The position numbers and the translations under genes are program-made. Under the pieces are notes generated by a model. That model saw only the letters and a list, made by a program, of their open reading frames with translations. It searched no databases and had not been told where the DNA came from. From positions 1 through 64,000 of the forward strand of contig NZ_JACKXD010000008.1 in assembly GCF_014212355.1 (NCBI RefSeq): a stretch of 64,000 nt of DNA. Direction: 5' to 3'. Positions 28,183 to 37,114 of this stretch are shown here, one piece after another. This stretch comes from Halobellus ruber (GTDB taxonomy: Archaea > Halobacteriota > Halobacteria > Halobacteriales > Haloferacaceae). Positions within the stretch are counted from its first letter, which is position 1; every line of letters begins with the position of its first letter.

Positions 28183-29148
28183 ATGCAGACCGACTCCGAC
28201 GCCGGAGCCGACGCGGGCGACGTGGACGCCGCGGCCGACCCGGGCGACGACGGGGGGACCACGCCCGAGGCCAAGGCCGCGGCGGTTCGGGACTCTCTCG
28301 CCGACTGCGACGGCGTCCTGATCGCCTTCTCCGGCGGCGTCGACTCCTCGGTCGTCGCCGCCCTCGCCTCCGACGCGCTCGGCGACGACGCGGTGGCGTG
28401 TACGGCCAAATCCGAGACCCTTCCCGCCGCGGAACTCGACGACGCCCGCCGGGTGGCCGACGAGATCGGGATCCGACATGAGGTCGTGGAGTTCTCGGAG
28501 CTCGACGACCCCGACTTCGTCACGAACGGCGAGGACCGGTGTTACCACTGCCGGACGATGCGACTCAACCGGATGTACGAGGCCGCCCACGACCTCGGCA
28601 TCGCCACAGTGGCCGACGGCACCAACGCCTCCGATCCCGGCGAGGGCCACCGTCCGGGGCTGCAGGCCGTCGAGGAGTTGGCGGTGCGGTCGCCGCTCTT
28701 AGAGGCCGGTATCGAGAAGGACGAGGTCCGGGCGATCGCCGACGACTACGGCCTTTCGGTCGCCGACAAGCCGTCGATGGCGTGTCTCTCCTCGCGGATC
28801 CCCACCGGACTGGAAGTCACCGACGAGCGGCTTTCGCGGATCGAGGCCGCAGAGCGCGTGCTCCGGGAGTGGGGGTTCTCGCAGTTCCGGGTGCGCGACC
28901 ACGACGGACTCGCCCGGATCGAGATCGACCCCGCGGAACTCGACGCCGCGCTGAACCGCGACTTCGTGGTCGCCGTACGGGAACGGCTCTCGGAGTTGGG
29001 CTTCGACCACGTCACGCTCGACCTCCACGGCTACCGGACGGGGAGCGTCAGCCCGGATGCGGACGACACCGGCGACGATGTCGACAGGAGCGACGACCCG
29101 GTCGTCGCGGACGTGTTCGGGACCGACTACCCGACCGGCGGGGAGTAA
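28183..29148 (+). CDS. larE: LarE, ATP-dependent sacrificial sulfur transferase
   Basis: The 321-residue PP-loop enzyme adds sulfur to the pyridinium cofactor precursor made by LarB, giving up its own cysteine sulfur in many species. The PP-loop SGGVDSS lies at about residues 49-55. A CYHCRTMRL motif is at about 122-130 and DKPSMACLSSRIPTG at about 200-214. Three cysteines are present across those motifs, which may bind a [4Fe-4S] cluster or act as sulfur donors. The start MQTDSDAGADAGDVDAAADP adds an acidic extension of about 30 residues, common in halophiles. Confidence 0.9.
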   Translation: MQTDSDAGADAGDVDAAADPGDDGGTTPEAKAAAVRDSLADCDGVLIAFSGGVDSSVVAALASDALGDDAVACTAKSETLPAAELDDARRVADEIGIRHEVVEFSELDDPDFVTNGEDRCYHCRTMRLNRMYEAAHDLGIATVADGTNASDPGEGHRPGLQAVEELAVRSPLLEAGIEKDEVRAIADDYGLSVADKPSMACLSSRIPTGLEVTDERLSRIEAAERVLREWGFSQFRVRDHDGLARIEIDPAELDAALNRDFVVAVRERLSELGFDHVTLDLHGYRTGSVSPDADDTGDDVDRSDDPVVADVFGTDYPTGGE

Positions 29149-29168
29149 CGTCGGAGACGGCCGGCGGG

Positions 29169-31139
29169 TCAGGTCCCGCGATCCGCACGCGACGCCAGCA
29201 GCAGGCGAAGCGCCTCGTACCCGACCAGCAGTCCGACCGCAACCCCGACGGCCAGCGTCGGACGCAGGTTCGGGGCGGCGGCCACCCGGAGGGCGACCGG
29301 ATCGGGACTCCCGAGATACCCGACGACGGCGGCCGCCAGCCACGCCGGCCGGCGCGCGGTGCTGACTGCGAGACGGGCCCGTAACGCCCGCTGTGACCGC
29401 CCGTAGCGGCGCAGGAGGAACGCGACGGCCTCGAACGCGCCCACGAGACTCCCCGCGATGACGACCGGCGTGTACACGGCGAGGCCGTTGGCCGCGAGCG
29501 CCGCCGTCGCTGCCGAGGGCAACAGGTCGTGGTAGCCCGCCGGCGCCGGCAGGGAACTGAGGAGGTAGCCGACCAGCCCTGCGACCACGACGGCCTGCGG
29601 GCGGCGGGCCGCCAGCTTCTCGGCGGTGAGGACGAACGACCCGCTTGCGGTCCACCGTAACGCGAGCAGCGTCCCCTCGAACAGCGCGATCATCGTCGCG
29701 CCGATGATGATCGGCGCCATCCCCGTGGGATCGGGGCTGACCAGGAACGCGAGCCCGAGGAACGCGCCCCAGAAGAGCAGCCGGCGGTCCTCCAGCCACG
29801 TCCGGGTGACCAGGTTCATCATGATCGCGAGCATAATGAACAGCGGAATCTGGAAGATGATCGCGTTGTACCCCATCAGGATCAGGATGAGGTTGAACGT
29901 CTCCTTCAGCCCGAACGCGACGATTGCGGTTCCGGTGGTGTAGGAGGTGAAGTACGCGAAGATCGCAGGCAGCACGATGAAGTGCGCAAAGGAGATGCCG
30001 ACGAACGCCAAGACGATGCTCGTCGGGACCGCCGCGAGGTAGTAGCGCCGCTCCTTCGGGTAGAGCCCGGGGCGCATAAACAGGTACGTCTCGTAGACGA
30101 ACACCGGCAGCCCGACCACCAGCCCGCCGAGCGCGGCGACCTTGAGTTCGGTCAAAAGCAGTTCCAGCGGCCCGTACACCCGCGGGCGGCGGTCGGTCAG
30201 TTCCGGCGCGCCGGGGACGTGTTTGTTCCACAGGAAGTCGATGACCTCGGTCGAACTCACCAGATCGAGCCCGAACGCGGAGTTGGCGAGGTCCGCGCCG
30301 GGGTACAGAAGCAGCGTGATGATACCTCCGACCCCGAGCACGACCGCCAACCGGTGGATCATCTCCTCGATGTGGTCGGCCAGCGGCATCTCCTCGTCGG
30401 TCTCGGGGCCCTCCGAGACGAGGCCGTCGTCGACGAGCGGATCGTCGGCGCCCGTCCCGGTCGCAGCACCGCCCGCGGCCGCCGGCGTCCCCCCGTCGGT
30501 GCCGGTCATCGACGCGGTGTCGGCCGGCGTCCCCTCGTCGCCGGGCCAGATGTCGTCCGACCCCTCGAAGTCGTCGCCGGCGTCATCCGAGGTCCCGTTG
30601 CCCGCCCCGTCCTCGTCCGGCCCCTCGTCGAGCCGAGGGCCGACGGACTCTCTGCCGGACTCGGGGCTCGACTCGTCGTCACCGCCCGACGGCTCCGAGG
30701 CGTCGTCGGTGGCGGTATCGTCCGCTTCGGGGTCGTCGGTGGAGGGTTCGTCGCTCGCATCGTGGCCCCTGGTTTCGTCACCGTCGTGGTCGTCGCCGGC
30801 GTCGCCGGGGGCGTCGCTTTCGGTCGCTGCCTGGTCCGGGGCGCGTTCGGCGTCGTCCGGGCCGTCGTCGCCCCGCAGGCGCTCGACGGTGTCCGCGGCG
30901 TCGACTTCGGTCGGCCCGTCGTCGGGCGATGCGTCCCCGGCGTCGGCGTCGACTGCTGCGGACTCACCGTCGGCGGGCGTCCCCGCCGCCGGTTCCTCGG
31001 CGTCGGTCGACGGTCCGGTGTCGGTCGACGTATCGGCTGCGGGGTCGCTCCCGGACTCGCCGTCCCCGGAAACCCCGCCGTCGGACGTCCCGGCGTCGGC
31101 GTCGGACGCCCGGTCTGCACGCTCCGAATCGTCGGCCAT
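29169..31139 (-). CDS. tatC1: TatC translocase subunit with long acidic N-terminal extension
   Basis: The 656-residue protein has an extremely acidic, low-complexity N-terminal region (about residues 1-250, rich in Asp, Ser, Thr and Gly). The TatC core follows: PLADHIEEMIHRL, FVYETYLFMRPGLYPKERRY, and helices such as FVGISFAHFIVLPAIFAYF and LTRLLFWGAFLGLAFLVSPD-like sequence. TatC recognises twin-arginine signals and exports folded proteins, the main export route in haloarchaea. It is divergent from the two-domain tatC2 with 119 bases between, where a TTCTTATATGCC box supports it. This pair is the standard haloarchaeal TatCo/TatCt arrangement. Confidence 0.9.
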   Translation of the reverse strand: MADDSERADRASDADAGTSDGGVSGDGESGSDPAADTSTDTGPSTDAEEPAAGTPADGESAAVDADAGDASPDDGPTEVDAADTVERLRGDDGPDDAERAPDQAATESDAPGDAGDDHDGDETRGHDASDEPSTDDPEADDTATDDASEPSGGDDESSPESGRESVGPRLDEGPDEDGAGNGTSDDAGDDFEGSDDIWPGDEGTPADTASMTGTDGGTPAAAGGAATGTGADDPLVDDGLVSEGPETDEEMPLADHIEEMIHRLAVVLGVGGIITLLLYPGADLANSAFGLDLVSSTEVIDFLWNKHVPGAPELTDRRPRVYGPLELLLTELKVAALGGLVVGLPVFVYETYLFMRPGLYPKERRYYLAAVPTSIVLAFVGISFAHFIVLPAIFAYFTSYTTGTAIVAFGLKETFNLILILMGYNAIIFQIPLFIMLAIMMNLVTRTWLEDRRLLFWGAFLGLAFLVSPDPTGMAPIIIGATMIALFEGTLLALRWTASGSFVLTAEKLAARRPQAVVVAGLVGYLLSSLPAPAGYHDLLPSAATAALAANGLAVYTPVVIAGSLVGAFEAVAFLLRRYGRSQRALRARLAVSTARRPAWLAAAVVGYLGSPDPVALRVAAAPNLRPTLAVGVAVGLLVGYEALRLLLASRADRGT

Positions 31140-31258
31140 TCACCAGTGAGTCGCCGCCCGGTTCTTATATGCCTTTCCGCATCGGCCCGGCGGGGCGCCG
31201 CCCCGTCCGCCGATCCCGGTCGAAAAGATTGATAACCGCGAGCGGGCTGGTATCACGT

Positions 31259-33496
31259 ATGTCCAGCGCGCTCGACGACGACACCCGGGCGACCCTCGAC
31301 GCCGGCCGCGAAACCGCCGGCGCGATGCTGCGGGCCGCCCAGAAGGACCTCCAGAAGGTCTTCATCCTCTTTCTGGTCGGCTTCCTCGGGACGTTCTACG
31401 CGCTCCGGCTCTACGTCTGGGAGTTCCTCAAGCGGGTCACCCGCGCGCAGATGTCCGCGCAGGTCAGCGGCGAGGTCTCGATCATCGCCCAGACCCCCTT
31501 CGATGTCATCCTGTTACAAGCGAAGATCGGCCTGGTGGTCGGCGTAGTACTCGCCATCCCGTCGTTCATCTACTTCTCGCAGGACGCGCTGAAGGAACGC
31601 GACCTGTGGCCCTCCTCGCCCGTCCCGGTCTGGCAACTCGTGTCGATATTCGCGGGGATGGTGACGCTGTTCGTCGTGGGCGTCGCTTACGGTTACTACG
31701 TCTTCTTCCCCTTTACGTTCGCGTTCCTCGCGAGCAACGCCATCGCCGCCGGCTTCACGCCGACGTACTCCATCGTCAAGTGGGCGCAGTTCATCTTCCT
31801 TCTGACCGCGTCCTTCGGGCTTGCGAGCCAGCTTCCACTCGCGATGACCGGTCTCTCGTACGCCGAGATCGTCCCCTACGAGACCTTCCGGGACAAGTGG
31901 CGCTACGCCGTCGTCGGCGTCTTCGCCGCCGGCGCGCTGTTCACGCCGCCCGACCCGTTCACCCAGATTATGTGGGCGATCCCGGTGTTGACCCTCTACG
32001 GACTCAGCCTCTATCTCGCGAAGGTCGTCACCACCGCCCGCCGGGGGAGCGAACGGATGGACGTCCCCGGGAGTCTCCGGGCGCACTGGAACGTCATCGC
32101 CGGAGTGGCGGCGGTCGGCGGCCTCGCCGTCTACGCGTTCTTCGTCCGCGGCGGGGTCGGCTACCTCAACCGGGGCCTCGCCGCGATCGGCAGCGACTAC
32201 GTCGTCGTCGCCCCGTCGTCGCTCTTCGCCCTCGGTCTCTCCGTCCTCCTGGCGGCGGTCGCGGCCGGGGCGATCGCGCTGGGCTACTTCGTCTACAACG
32301 ACCTCGACGACCTCGCGATCGTTAAGGCCGGCGTCGGCGACCCCGCCGCGATCGACCTCGGCGACCTCGACGCCGCGGGGGTCCGCGCCGCGCCGCCGGA
32401 GGTTTTCGCCGAACTGGACGAGGCGGAGGCGATGGCCGCCGCCGGCGACGCCATCGACGCCGGCAACAAGGAGAAAGCGCGCGCGATCGTCGACCGCTTC
32501 GACGCGGACGGCGAACCCGACGAGGTGGCCGAGGGGACCGATGCCGCGGCGGACGCTCCCTCGACGGCGGCGACGGCCGACGACGCGCCCGCCGGGGGGA
32601 TCGGCGACCGGGCCGCACGCGCGAGCAGCGCCTTCTTCGATGCGTTCTCCGACGACGCTGAAGGGGCCGACGCCGGGGACGGCACCGCGTCGGCCGATGC
32701 GGACGACGAGGACGACTTCGAGGGGTACTACACCGACCTCCGGTTCATCCTCGATTCGATCACGTCGCGGTCGTTCCGGATCGTGGGGCTGTTTATGATC
32801 GTGCTCGCGGGGACCTTCGGGTGGCTCTACACCGGCGGGATCAAGCGGGTCTACGAGGACTTCCTGGCGCGACTGCCCGCCCAGGTCCGCCCCGAGGAGG
32901 TGCTGAACGTGGTCGCGCTCCACCCGATGGAGGCGCTGGTGTTCGAGGTGAAGCTCTCGACGATCATCGCGGCCTTGGTGACGCTGCCCCTGGTGGCGTA
33001 CTACGCGTGGCCGGCGCTGCGGGACCGGAGCCTCGTCCGCCACCGCCGCCGTGCGGTCTTCGTGTGGACCGGCGCGCTCACCGCGGGGCTGCTCGGCGGG
33101 TTCGTGCTCGGCTACACCACCATCGCCCCGTCGGTCATCTCGTGGCTCGTCAACGACGCCGTCGTTGCGGATATGGTGATCGCCTACCGCATCACCAACT
33201 TCTTCTGGCTCATCTTCTTCACCACCGCGGGGATCGGGATCCTCGCGGATGTCCCGATCCTGATGATCCTCCTGAACACCGCCGGGATCAGCTACGACCG
33301 GATGCGCGGGCGGTGGCGGGAGGTCACCGTCGGCGTCCTGGCGTTCGCCGCGCTGTTCACCCCGGCGGACGTGCTCACGATGTTCCTGGTGACGATCCCG
33401 CTGATGGCGGCGTACGCCATCGGGCTGGCGTTCCTGTTCGTCGTGACCCTCGGCGGCCGACGGGACCTCGCTGCGCCCCGCGCCGACGTGCGGTAA
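31259..33496 (+). CDS. tatC2: fused two-domain TatC (TatCt-type)
   Basis: The 745-residue protein contains two TatC domains in tandem. The first has VGFLGTFYALRLYVWEFL, AKIGLVVGVVLAIPSFIYFS and YYVFFPFTFAFLASNA. The second, after an acidic linker (about residues 390-490), has ALHPMEALVFEVKLSTIIAA, ITNFFWLIFFTTAGIGILA and FAALFTPADVLTMFLV. The joined form is particular to haloarchaea. With the single-domain TatC it probably forms the twin-arginine translocase; a tatA gene was not seen in this window. The ATG at 31259 (MSSALDDDTRATL) begins a short acidic leader. Confidence 0.92.
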   Translation: MSSALDDDTRATLDAGRETAGAMLRAAQKDLQKVFILFLVGFLGTFYALRLYVWEFLKRVTRAQMSAQVSGEVSIIAQTPFDVILLQAKIGLVVGVVLAIPSFIYFSQDALKERDLWPSSPVPVWQLVSIFAGMVTLFVVGVAYGYYVFFPFTFAFLASNAIAAGFTPTYSIVKWAQFIFLLTASFGLASQLPLAMTGLSYAEIVPYETFRDKWRYAVVGVFAAGALFTPPDPFTQIMWAIPVLTLYGLSLYLAKVVTTARRGSERMDVPGSLRAHWNVIAGVAAVGGLAVYAFFVRGGVGYLNRGLAAIGSDYVVVAPSSLFALGLSVLLAAVAAGAIALGYFVYNDLDDLAIVKAGVGDPAAIDLGDLDAAGVRAAPPEVFAELDEAEAMAAAGDAIDAGNKEKARAIVDRFDADGEPDEVAEGTDAAADAPSTAATADDAPAGGIGDRAARASSAFFDAFSDDAEGADAGDGTASADADDEDDFEGYYTDLRFILDSITSRSFRIVGLFMIVLAGTFGWLYTGGIKRVYEDFLARLPAQVRPEEVLNVVALHPMEALVFEVKLSTIIAALVTLPLVAYYAWPALRDRSLVRHRRRAVFVWTGALTAGLLGGFVLGYTTIAPSVISWLVNDAVVADMVIAYRITNFFWLIFFTTAGIGILADVPILMILLNTAGISYDRMRGRWREVTVGVLAFAALFTPADVLTMFLVTIPLMAAYAIGLAFLFVVTLGGRRDLAAPRADVR

Positions 33497-33544
33497 CGGC
33501 GCGTCGCTGCCGCTCGGGCCCCCATCCTCGCCGGGGTCGGATCC

Positions 33545-33805
33545 TCACTCCCTGAGGCCGCCGAGCCGCGGCGACGGCTGCTCGGCGTAGGCGCCGGTGC
33601 GGTACGTACACTCGTTGGCCATCGGGATCGCGACCGCGAGTTTGGTGAACAGTTCGGTCCCGAGATCCGTCTTCGGCGCCGGCCGCGCCTCGTGGGTCCT
33701 GCTCCTCACCTCCGGGGGGCGGGTCCCCGCCGCGAAGTGGTGGCCCACGGACCCGTCGGGACCGGTGACCCTCGGCGCGAACGCCCGGACGTCGGGGTCG
33801 AGCAA
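33545..33805 (-). pseudogene. possible remnant of a carboxymuconolactone decarboxylase-like gene
   Basis: An 86-codon frame has the segment DLGTELFTKLAVAIPMANEC followed by TYRTGAYAEQ. This resembles the AhpD/CMD-type motif region, where a second cysteine would be expected (C-x-x-C), but here it is CTYR. The frame has no convincing start, and neighbouring frames carry no matching N-terminus, so a degenerate gene tail is the best reading. This is an inference with weak support; the coding signal alone could be accidental in high-GC DNA. Confidence 0.3.
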
Positions 33806-34135
33806 GCCGACCCGTGCCGGACGGCACTTGCGCGGGGCTGTGCGGAAAGCGTTTCCACGGGGCGACGGGAGCCGGCTTCGTCGTCGCGGAGCCGACGTGC
33901 TCGGTGGTCACCACGGGGACCGCCCCTGGTGTGGTGCTCCGTCACACGACCGCGGCGTGCTTATTTCGCTGGAAGACCTTCCATCGGTGGGGCGAGCGCC
34001 ACCCCGCTTTGCCCCTTCCCCCATCCCCGTTTTTCGTTTCCGTACGCTGTGACGCCGGCAGCACTCGGACTTCCCGCCGGAAGCGCCCGTTCGACGCGAC
34101 GAGATTGCGCACACGCCGCGGCTTCAACCCGCGTC
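33806..34135. other. intergenic region, no intact gene seen
   Basis: About 330 bases of GC-rich DNA without a believable ORF. It may contain further remnant of the gene at 33545-33805 and ends at the promoter of the RHH gene. Confidence 0.45.
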
Positions 34136-34145
34136 GTATATTAAG
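34136..34145 (+). promoter_or_regulatory. TATA box of the RHH/transporter operon
   Basis: GTATATTAAG lies about 26 bases before the ATG at 34167, the usual leaderless spacing. Confidence 0.6.
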
Positions 34146-34166
34146 CTGATATTCGTATGGGAACAT

Positions 34167-34340
34167 ATGCCCAAGATCAGCGTGGAGATTCCCGAGGAAC
34201 TCCTCGCGGACCTCGACGACCACGTCGGCGAGAACGGGAAGTTCGTGAACAGAAGCGACGCGGTCCGCGCGTCGATCCGCAAGACGCTCGACATCCTAGA
34301 CGACATCGACGCCCGCCACGGACGGCTGGACGATGAGTGA
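34167..34340 (+). CDS. ribbon-helix-helix protein, likely regulator of the transporter
   Basis: The 57-residue protein starts with a strand MPKISVEIPEELLADLDDHV. A helix-turn-helix follows (NRSDAVRASIRKTLDILDDI), the ribbon-helix-helix pattern of CopG/MetJ-like DNA-binding dimers. Its last 8 bases overlap the start of the queuosine-precursor transporter gene, so the two form an operon. It may be an autoregulator that senses the same nutrient; that is inference. Confidence 0.85.
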   Translation: MPKISVEIPEELLADLDDHVGENGKFVNRSDAVRASIRKTLDILDDIDARHGRLDDE

Positions 34341-35034
34341 CGCCGGCCGGATCGCGCTCGTGGCGCTGTTCGTGACCGCGCTGACGACGGCGCAACTGAC
34401 GGCGTCGAAGCTGCTCCAGTTCGGACTCCCGACCGAACTCCCCGTGACCGGCGCGAGCATCCTGCTTCCGGGGGCGGCGCTGGCGTACGCGCTCACGTTC
34501 TTCGCCTCCGACTGCTACTCCGAACTCTACGGCCGGCGGGCGGCGCAGGTGATGGTCAACGTCGGGTTCGCGATGAACTTCGTGCTCCTCGCCTTGGTGT
34601 GGAGTACCATCCTCGCGCCCGCGGCGAACCCCGGGGCGGCCGACCAGTTCCGGTCGGTGCTGGCGCCCGGCACGAACGTCGTGCTCGGGAGCCTGGTGGC
34701 GTACGTCGTGAGCCAGAACTGGGACGTACTCGTCTTCCATCGGATCCGCGAGGTCACGGGGCCGTCGTATCTGTGGCTCCGGAACGTCGTTTCGACCGCG
34801 ACCAGCCAGGCGATCGATACGGTGCTTTTCGTCGTGGTGGCGTTCTACGTCGCCCCGCGGGCGCTCGGCTTCGGCGACCCGTTCCCGGTCGGGGTGATCC
34901 TCTCTTTGATCGTCGGCCAGTACCTCCTGAAGTTCCTGATCGCCCTGGTCGACACGCCGTTCGTCTACGCGACGGTCGCGGCGTTCGGCGGCTCCCGGAT
35001 CGGGGCCGAGGACAACCCCTGGGCCGCCGACTGA
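34333..35034 (+). CDS. queuosine-precursor transporter (YhhQ/VUT family)
   Basis: The 233-residue integral membrane protein has about six helices. It contains the YhhQ-type stretch LPGAALAYALTFFASDCYSE followed by LYGRRAAQ (about 40-70), and the later WDVLVFHRIREVT and SQAIDTVLFVVVAFY. This family (DUF165) moves 7-deazaguanine precursors such as preQ0/preQ1. In archaea preQ0 feeds archaeosine in tRNA, so it may scavenge precursor. It overlaps the RHH gene by 8 bases and is translationally coupled to it. Confidence 0.88.
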   Translation: MSDAGRIALVALFVTALTTAQLTASKLLQFGLPTELPVTGASILLPGAALAYALTFFASDCYSELYGRRAAQVMVNVGFAMNFVLLALVWSTILAPAANPGAADQFRSVLAPGTNVVLGSLVAYVVSQNWDVLVFHRIREVTGPSYLWLRNVVSTATSQAIDTVLFVVVAFYVAPRALGFGDPFPVGVILSLIVGQYLLKFLIALVDTPFVYATVAAFGGSRIGAEDNPWAAD

Positions 35035-35065
35035 GACCGGCCGAGCAGTTCCGCCGGACCCGAGG

Positions 35066-35839
35066 TTACTCCTCGATCACCTCGGCGAACCCGAAGTTCG
35101 GCTTGACGTCGGTCACCCGGATCCGGACCGACTCGCCGGTCTCGGTCCCGGGCACGAACAGCGCGTACCCGTCGACCTTCACCACCCCGTCGCCCTCGCT
35201 GCCGACGTCGTCGACGACGGCGTCGAACTCCTCGCCCTCCGCGACCGGCGCGGTGATCCGGTGTTTCCCGACCAGATACAGCTCCGAGGACGAATCGCGG
35301 GACGCTTCGGGGTGGATCGTCCGGACGTAGTCGAACTCCTCGTCGACGTCGGCGCGGAGGTCGTCGAGGTCGCGGCCGTCGAACACCTTGACCGCGAAGT
35401 CGCCGCCGGCGGGCAGGAGTTCGAGAGCGACCTCGAGCGCCCGTCGGGCGAGGTGGACCGACCGCGCGTGATCGACGGAGTACTCGCCGGTCATGTCCGG
35501 CGCCATATCCGAGATGACCACGTCGGCGCCGCCCTCACCGACCCGCTCGCGGAGCCGGTCTTTGGTCTCCTCGTCGGTCATATCCCCCCGGATGGTCTCG
35601 ACGATGTCGGCTTCGAGACCGTCGATCCGCTGGAAGTCGACGCCGATCACGGTGCCGGCCTCGCCCACTTCCTCGGCGGCGACCTGGAGCCATCCGCCGG
35701 GCGCCGCACCGAGGTCGACCACGGTGTTGCCGGGGCCGAACAGTCCCGCGGCGTCGTCGAGCTGTTTGAGTTTGTACGCCGAGCGGGTGCGGTAGCCCTC
35801 CTGTTTGGCCCGGTTGTAGTACTTATCCCGGTCTGTCAT
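35066..35839 (-). CDS. rlmE: 23S rRNA 2'-O-methyltransferase RlmE with C-terminal TRAM domain
   Basis: The 257-residue FtsJ-type enzyme methylates a conserved uridine in 23S rRNA. The SAM motif is VVDLGAAPGGWLQVAAEEVG (about 40-59). The KDKE-type tetrad lies in YNRAKQEGYRTRSAYKLKQL (Lys), ISDMAPDMTGEYSVDHA (Asp) and FAVKVFDGRD (Lys), with a later Glu. The C-terminal 65 residues (EGEEFDAVVDDVGSEGDGVV...) form a TRAM RNA-binding domain, typical of archaeal forms. It is the last clear core gene before the composition drop. Confidence 0.94.
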   Translation of the reverse strand: MTDRDKYYNRAKQEGYRTRSAYKLKQLDDAAGLFGPGNTVVDLGAAPGGWLQVAAEEVGEAGTVIGVDFQRIDGLEADIVETIRGDMTDEETKDRLRERVGEGGADVVISDMAPDMTGEYSVDHARSVHLARRALEVALELLPAGGDFAVKVFDGRDLDDLRADVDEEFDYVRTIHPEASRDSSSELYLVGKHRITAPVAEGEEFDAVVDDVGSEGDGVVKVDGYALFVPGTETGESVRIRVTDVKPNFGFAEVIEE

Positions 35840-36054
35840 ACGTACCTCACCAAATTCCTTGACATGTTCCGCGCAGGAACTACCGACGAATTCGCGTTCA
35901 TACCAACTGAGACGTGGTCAACCCGGAAAGGCACATCGGATATGAGATTGAAAGGTATAAAGACGAGACCTTTATCCGAGAACAGCCGCTCACAATTGTG
36001 TTTTCAGTAGTTCTCGACTGTATCATGTTGTTTGAGATACACAGAATTAGTATC
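35840..36054. other. junction between GC-rich core and AT-richer accessory DNA
   Basis: Composition falls within this stretch: the first 100 bases are mixed and those from about 35980 are AT-rich. No tRNA, direct repeat or transposon end was found here. It is the left boundary of the accessory region by composition. Confidence 0.6.
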
Positions 36055-37047
36055 TTAGACACAGATTCCAACCGCTGGGAAGACCGATCCCCACGGTAGG
36101 AGACTAAGCAGTTGAATAGAGAATCCAGATATTAGGAATAGCGCACCCCAGATACCATCTGTAACAGTCTTGGTTTCATCACCGTAATCTTGTGATCCAA
36201 GATCCACCCCGGAACTTCCTAACTTGTCTGTCCTTGTCACCTCAAGTGCAAGGTAGATACCTCCTGTCGCATCAAGTATTAACCCATAAGACTGGTTGGC
36301 CAGATTCCCATACATATCTATCAGAGAAATCAGAACAAGAGCTGCCGGTATAAATAAGAATCCCCAATACCTGAAGGTGTTGGCCATTGCTCGTTGAGCC
36401 TTATCAAATTCAGATTCCTCATATGCTTCTTCCTTCTCCTCAGAGTCGAAGTTCGCAAATTTATTTTCCATTCTGATGAAATTCGACACAAAGAACCGAG
36501 TCAATACGCTCCCATATTGGAAAATATGAGTGATTGAAATGGTTATCAACAGCGGCACTAATACTGCTAATATCAGGAATCTACCAACATCTTGGCAGAG
36601 TTTACCCGTTACCAGTAACTGTGATGCCTGATATATCGAAACTGCCAGAATGAGCAAATACGCTGCTAAATTCAGTAGTGACGATCTTGGATGTATGATT
36701 GATCTCGAAGCCACTTTTTTTGGGCTATCAATATCGGACTCTGTCCCCTCCTGTAGCAACTCATTCCCCTCATCGCTGATCTCCCACTCTCCGTGGCCTA
36801 GATACTCTACGTAACCTTTTGATTCTAAATTTGATAGTGCTTCTTGGATGTTAGTTATCTCAGAATCAAGGTCAAGGTCATTTTCAATGAAACGGTCTAT
36901 CTGATCTGAGTGATTCAGCCTATATTCAACTGATCTTTCAGTTCCCGAAACGCGTACCGCTTTCAATACAGCTAATTCTTCATCACTAACAGAATCAGTA
37001 ACAGATATATCATTATTGGGATATGAACCCAAAATATCTCCGATCAT
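36055..37047 (-). CDS. winged-helix membrane protein of an accessory region
   Basis: The 330-residue protein has an N-terminal wHTH-like segment (about 22-95: SVSDEELAVLKAVRVSGTER... and LSNLESKGYVEYLGHGEW). About four hydrophobic helices follow (about 122-140, 158-182, 227-250, 302-320). DNA binding joined to a membrane domain suggests a membrane-tethered regulator. Codon use is AT-richer than in core genes (36541-36600 is 26/60 G+C), consistent with transfer. No family name can be given. Confidence 0.7.
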   Translation of the reverse strand: MIGDILGSYPNNDISVTDSVSDEELAVLKAVRVSGTERSVEYRLNHSDQIDRFIENDLDLDSEITNIQEALSNLESKGYVEYLGHGEWEISDEGNELLQEGTESDIDSPKKVASRSIIHPRSSLLNLAAYLLILAVSIYQASQLLVTGKLCQDVGRFLILAVLVPLLITISITHIFQYGSVLTRFFVSNFIRMENKFANFDSEEKEEAYEESEFDKAQRAMANTFRYWGFLFIPAALVLISLIDMYGNLANQSYGLILDATGGIYLALEVTRTDKLGSSGVDLGSQDYGDETKTVTDGIWGALFLISGFSIQLLSLLPWGSVFPAVGICV

Positions 37048-37114
37048 TCATTTGCGCCTTATTCGCTATATTGAAGAAAATTGGTGATGGGGTTAAGAAG
37101 CAGACCTTACGCAT

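Noticed and set aside
30142-31149. 335-codon plus-strand frame opposite the acidic TatC extension
   Set aside because: Ser-rich mirror of a low-complexity acidic region; GC-rich codons leave both strands open. The TatC frame continues into real membrane helices.
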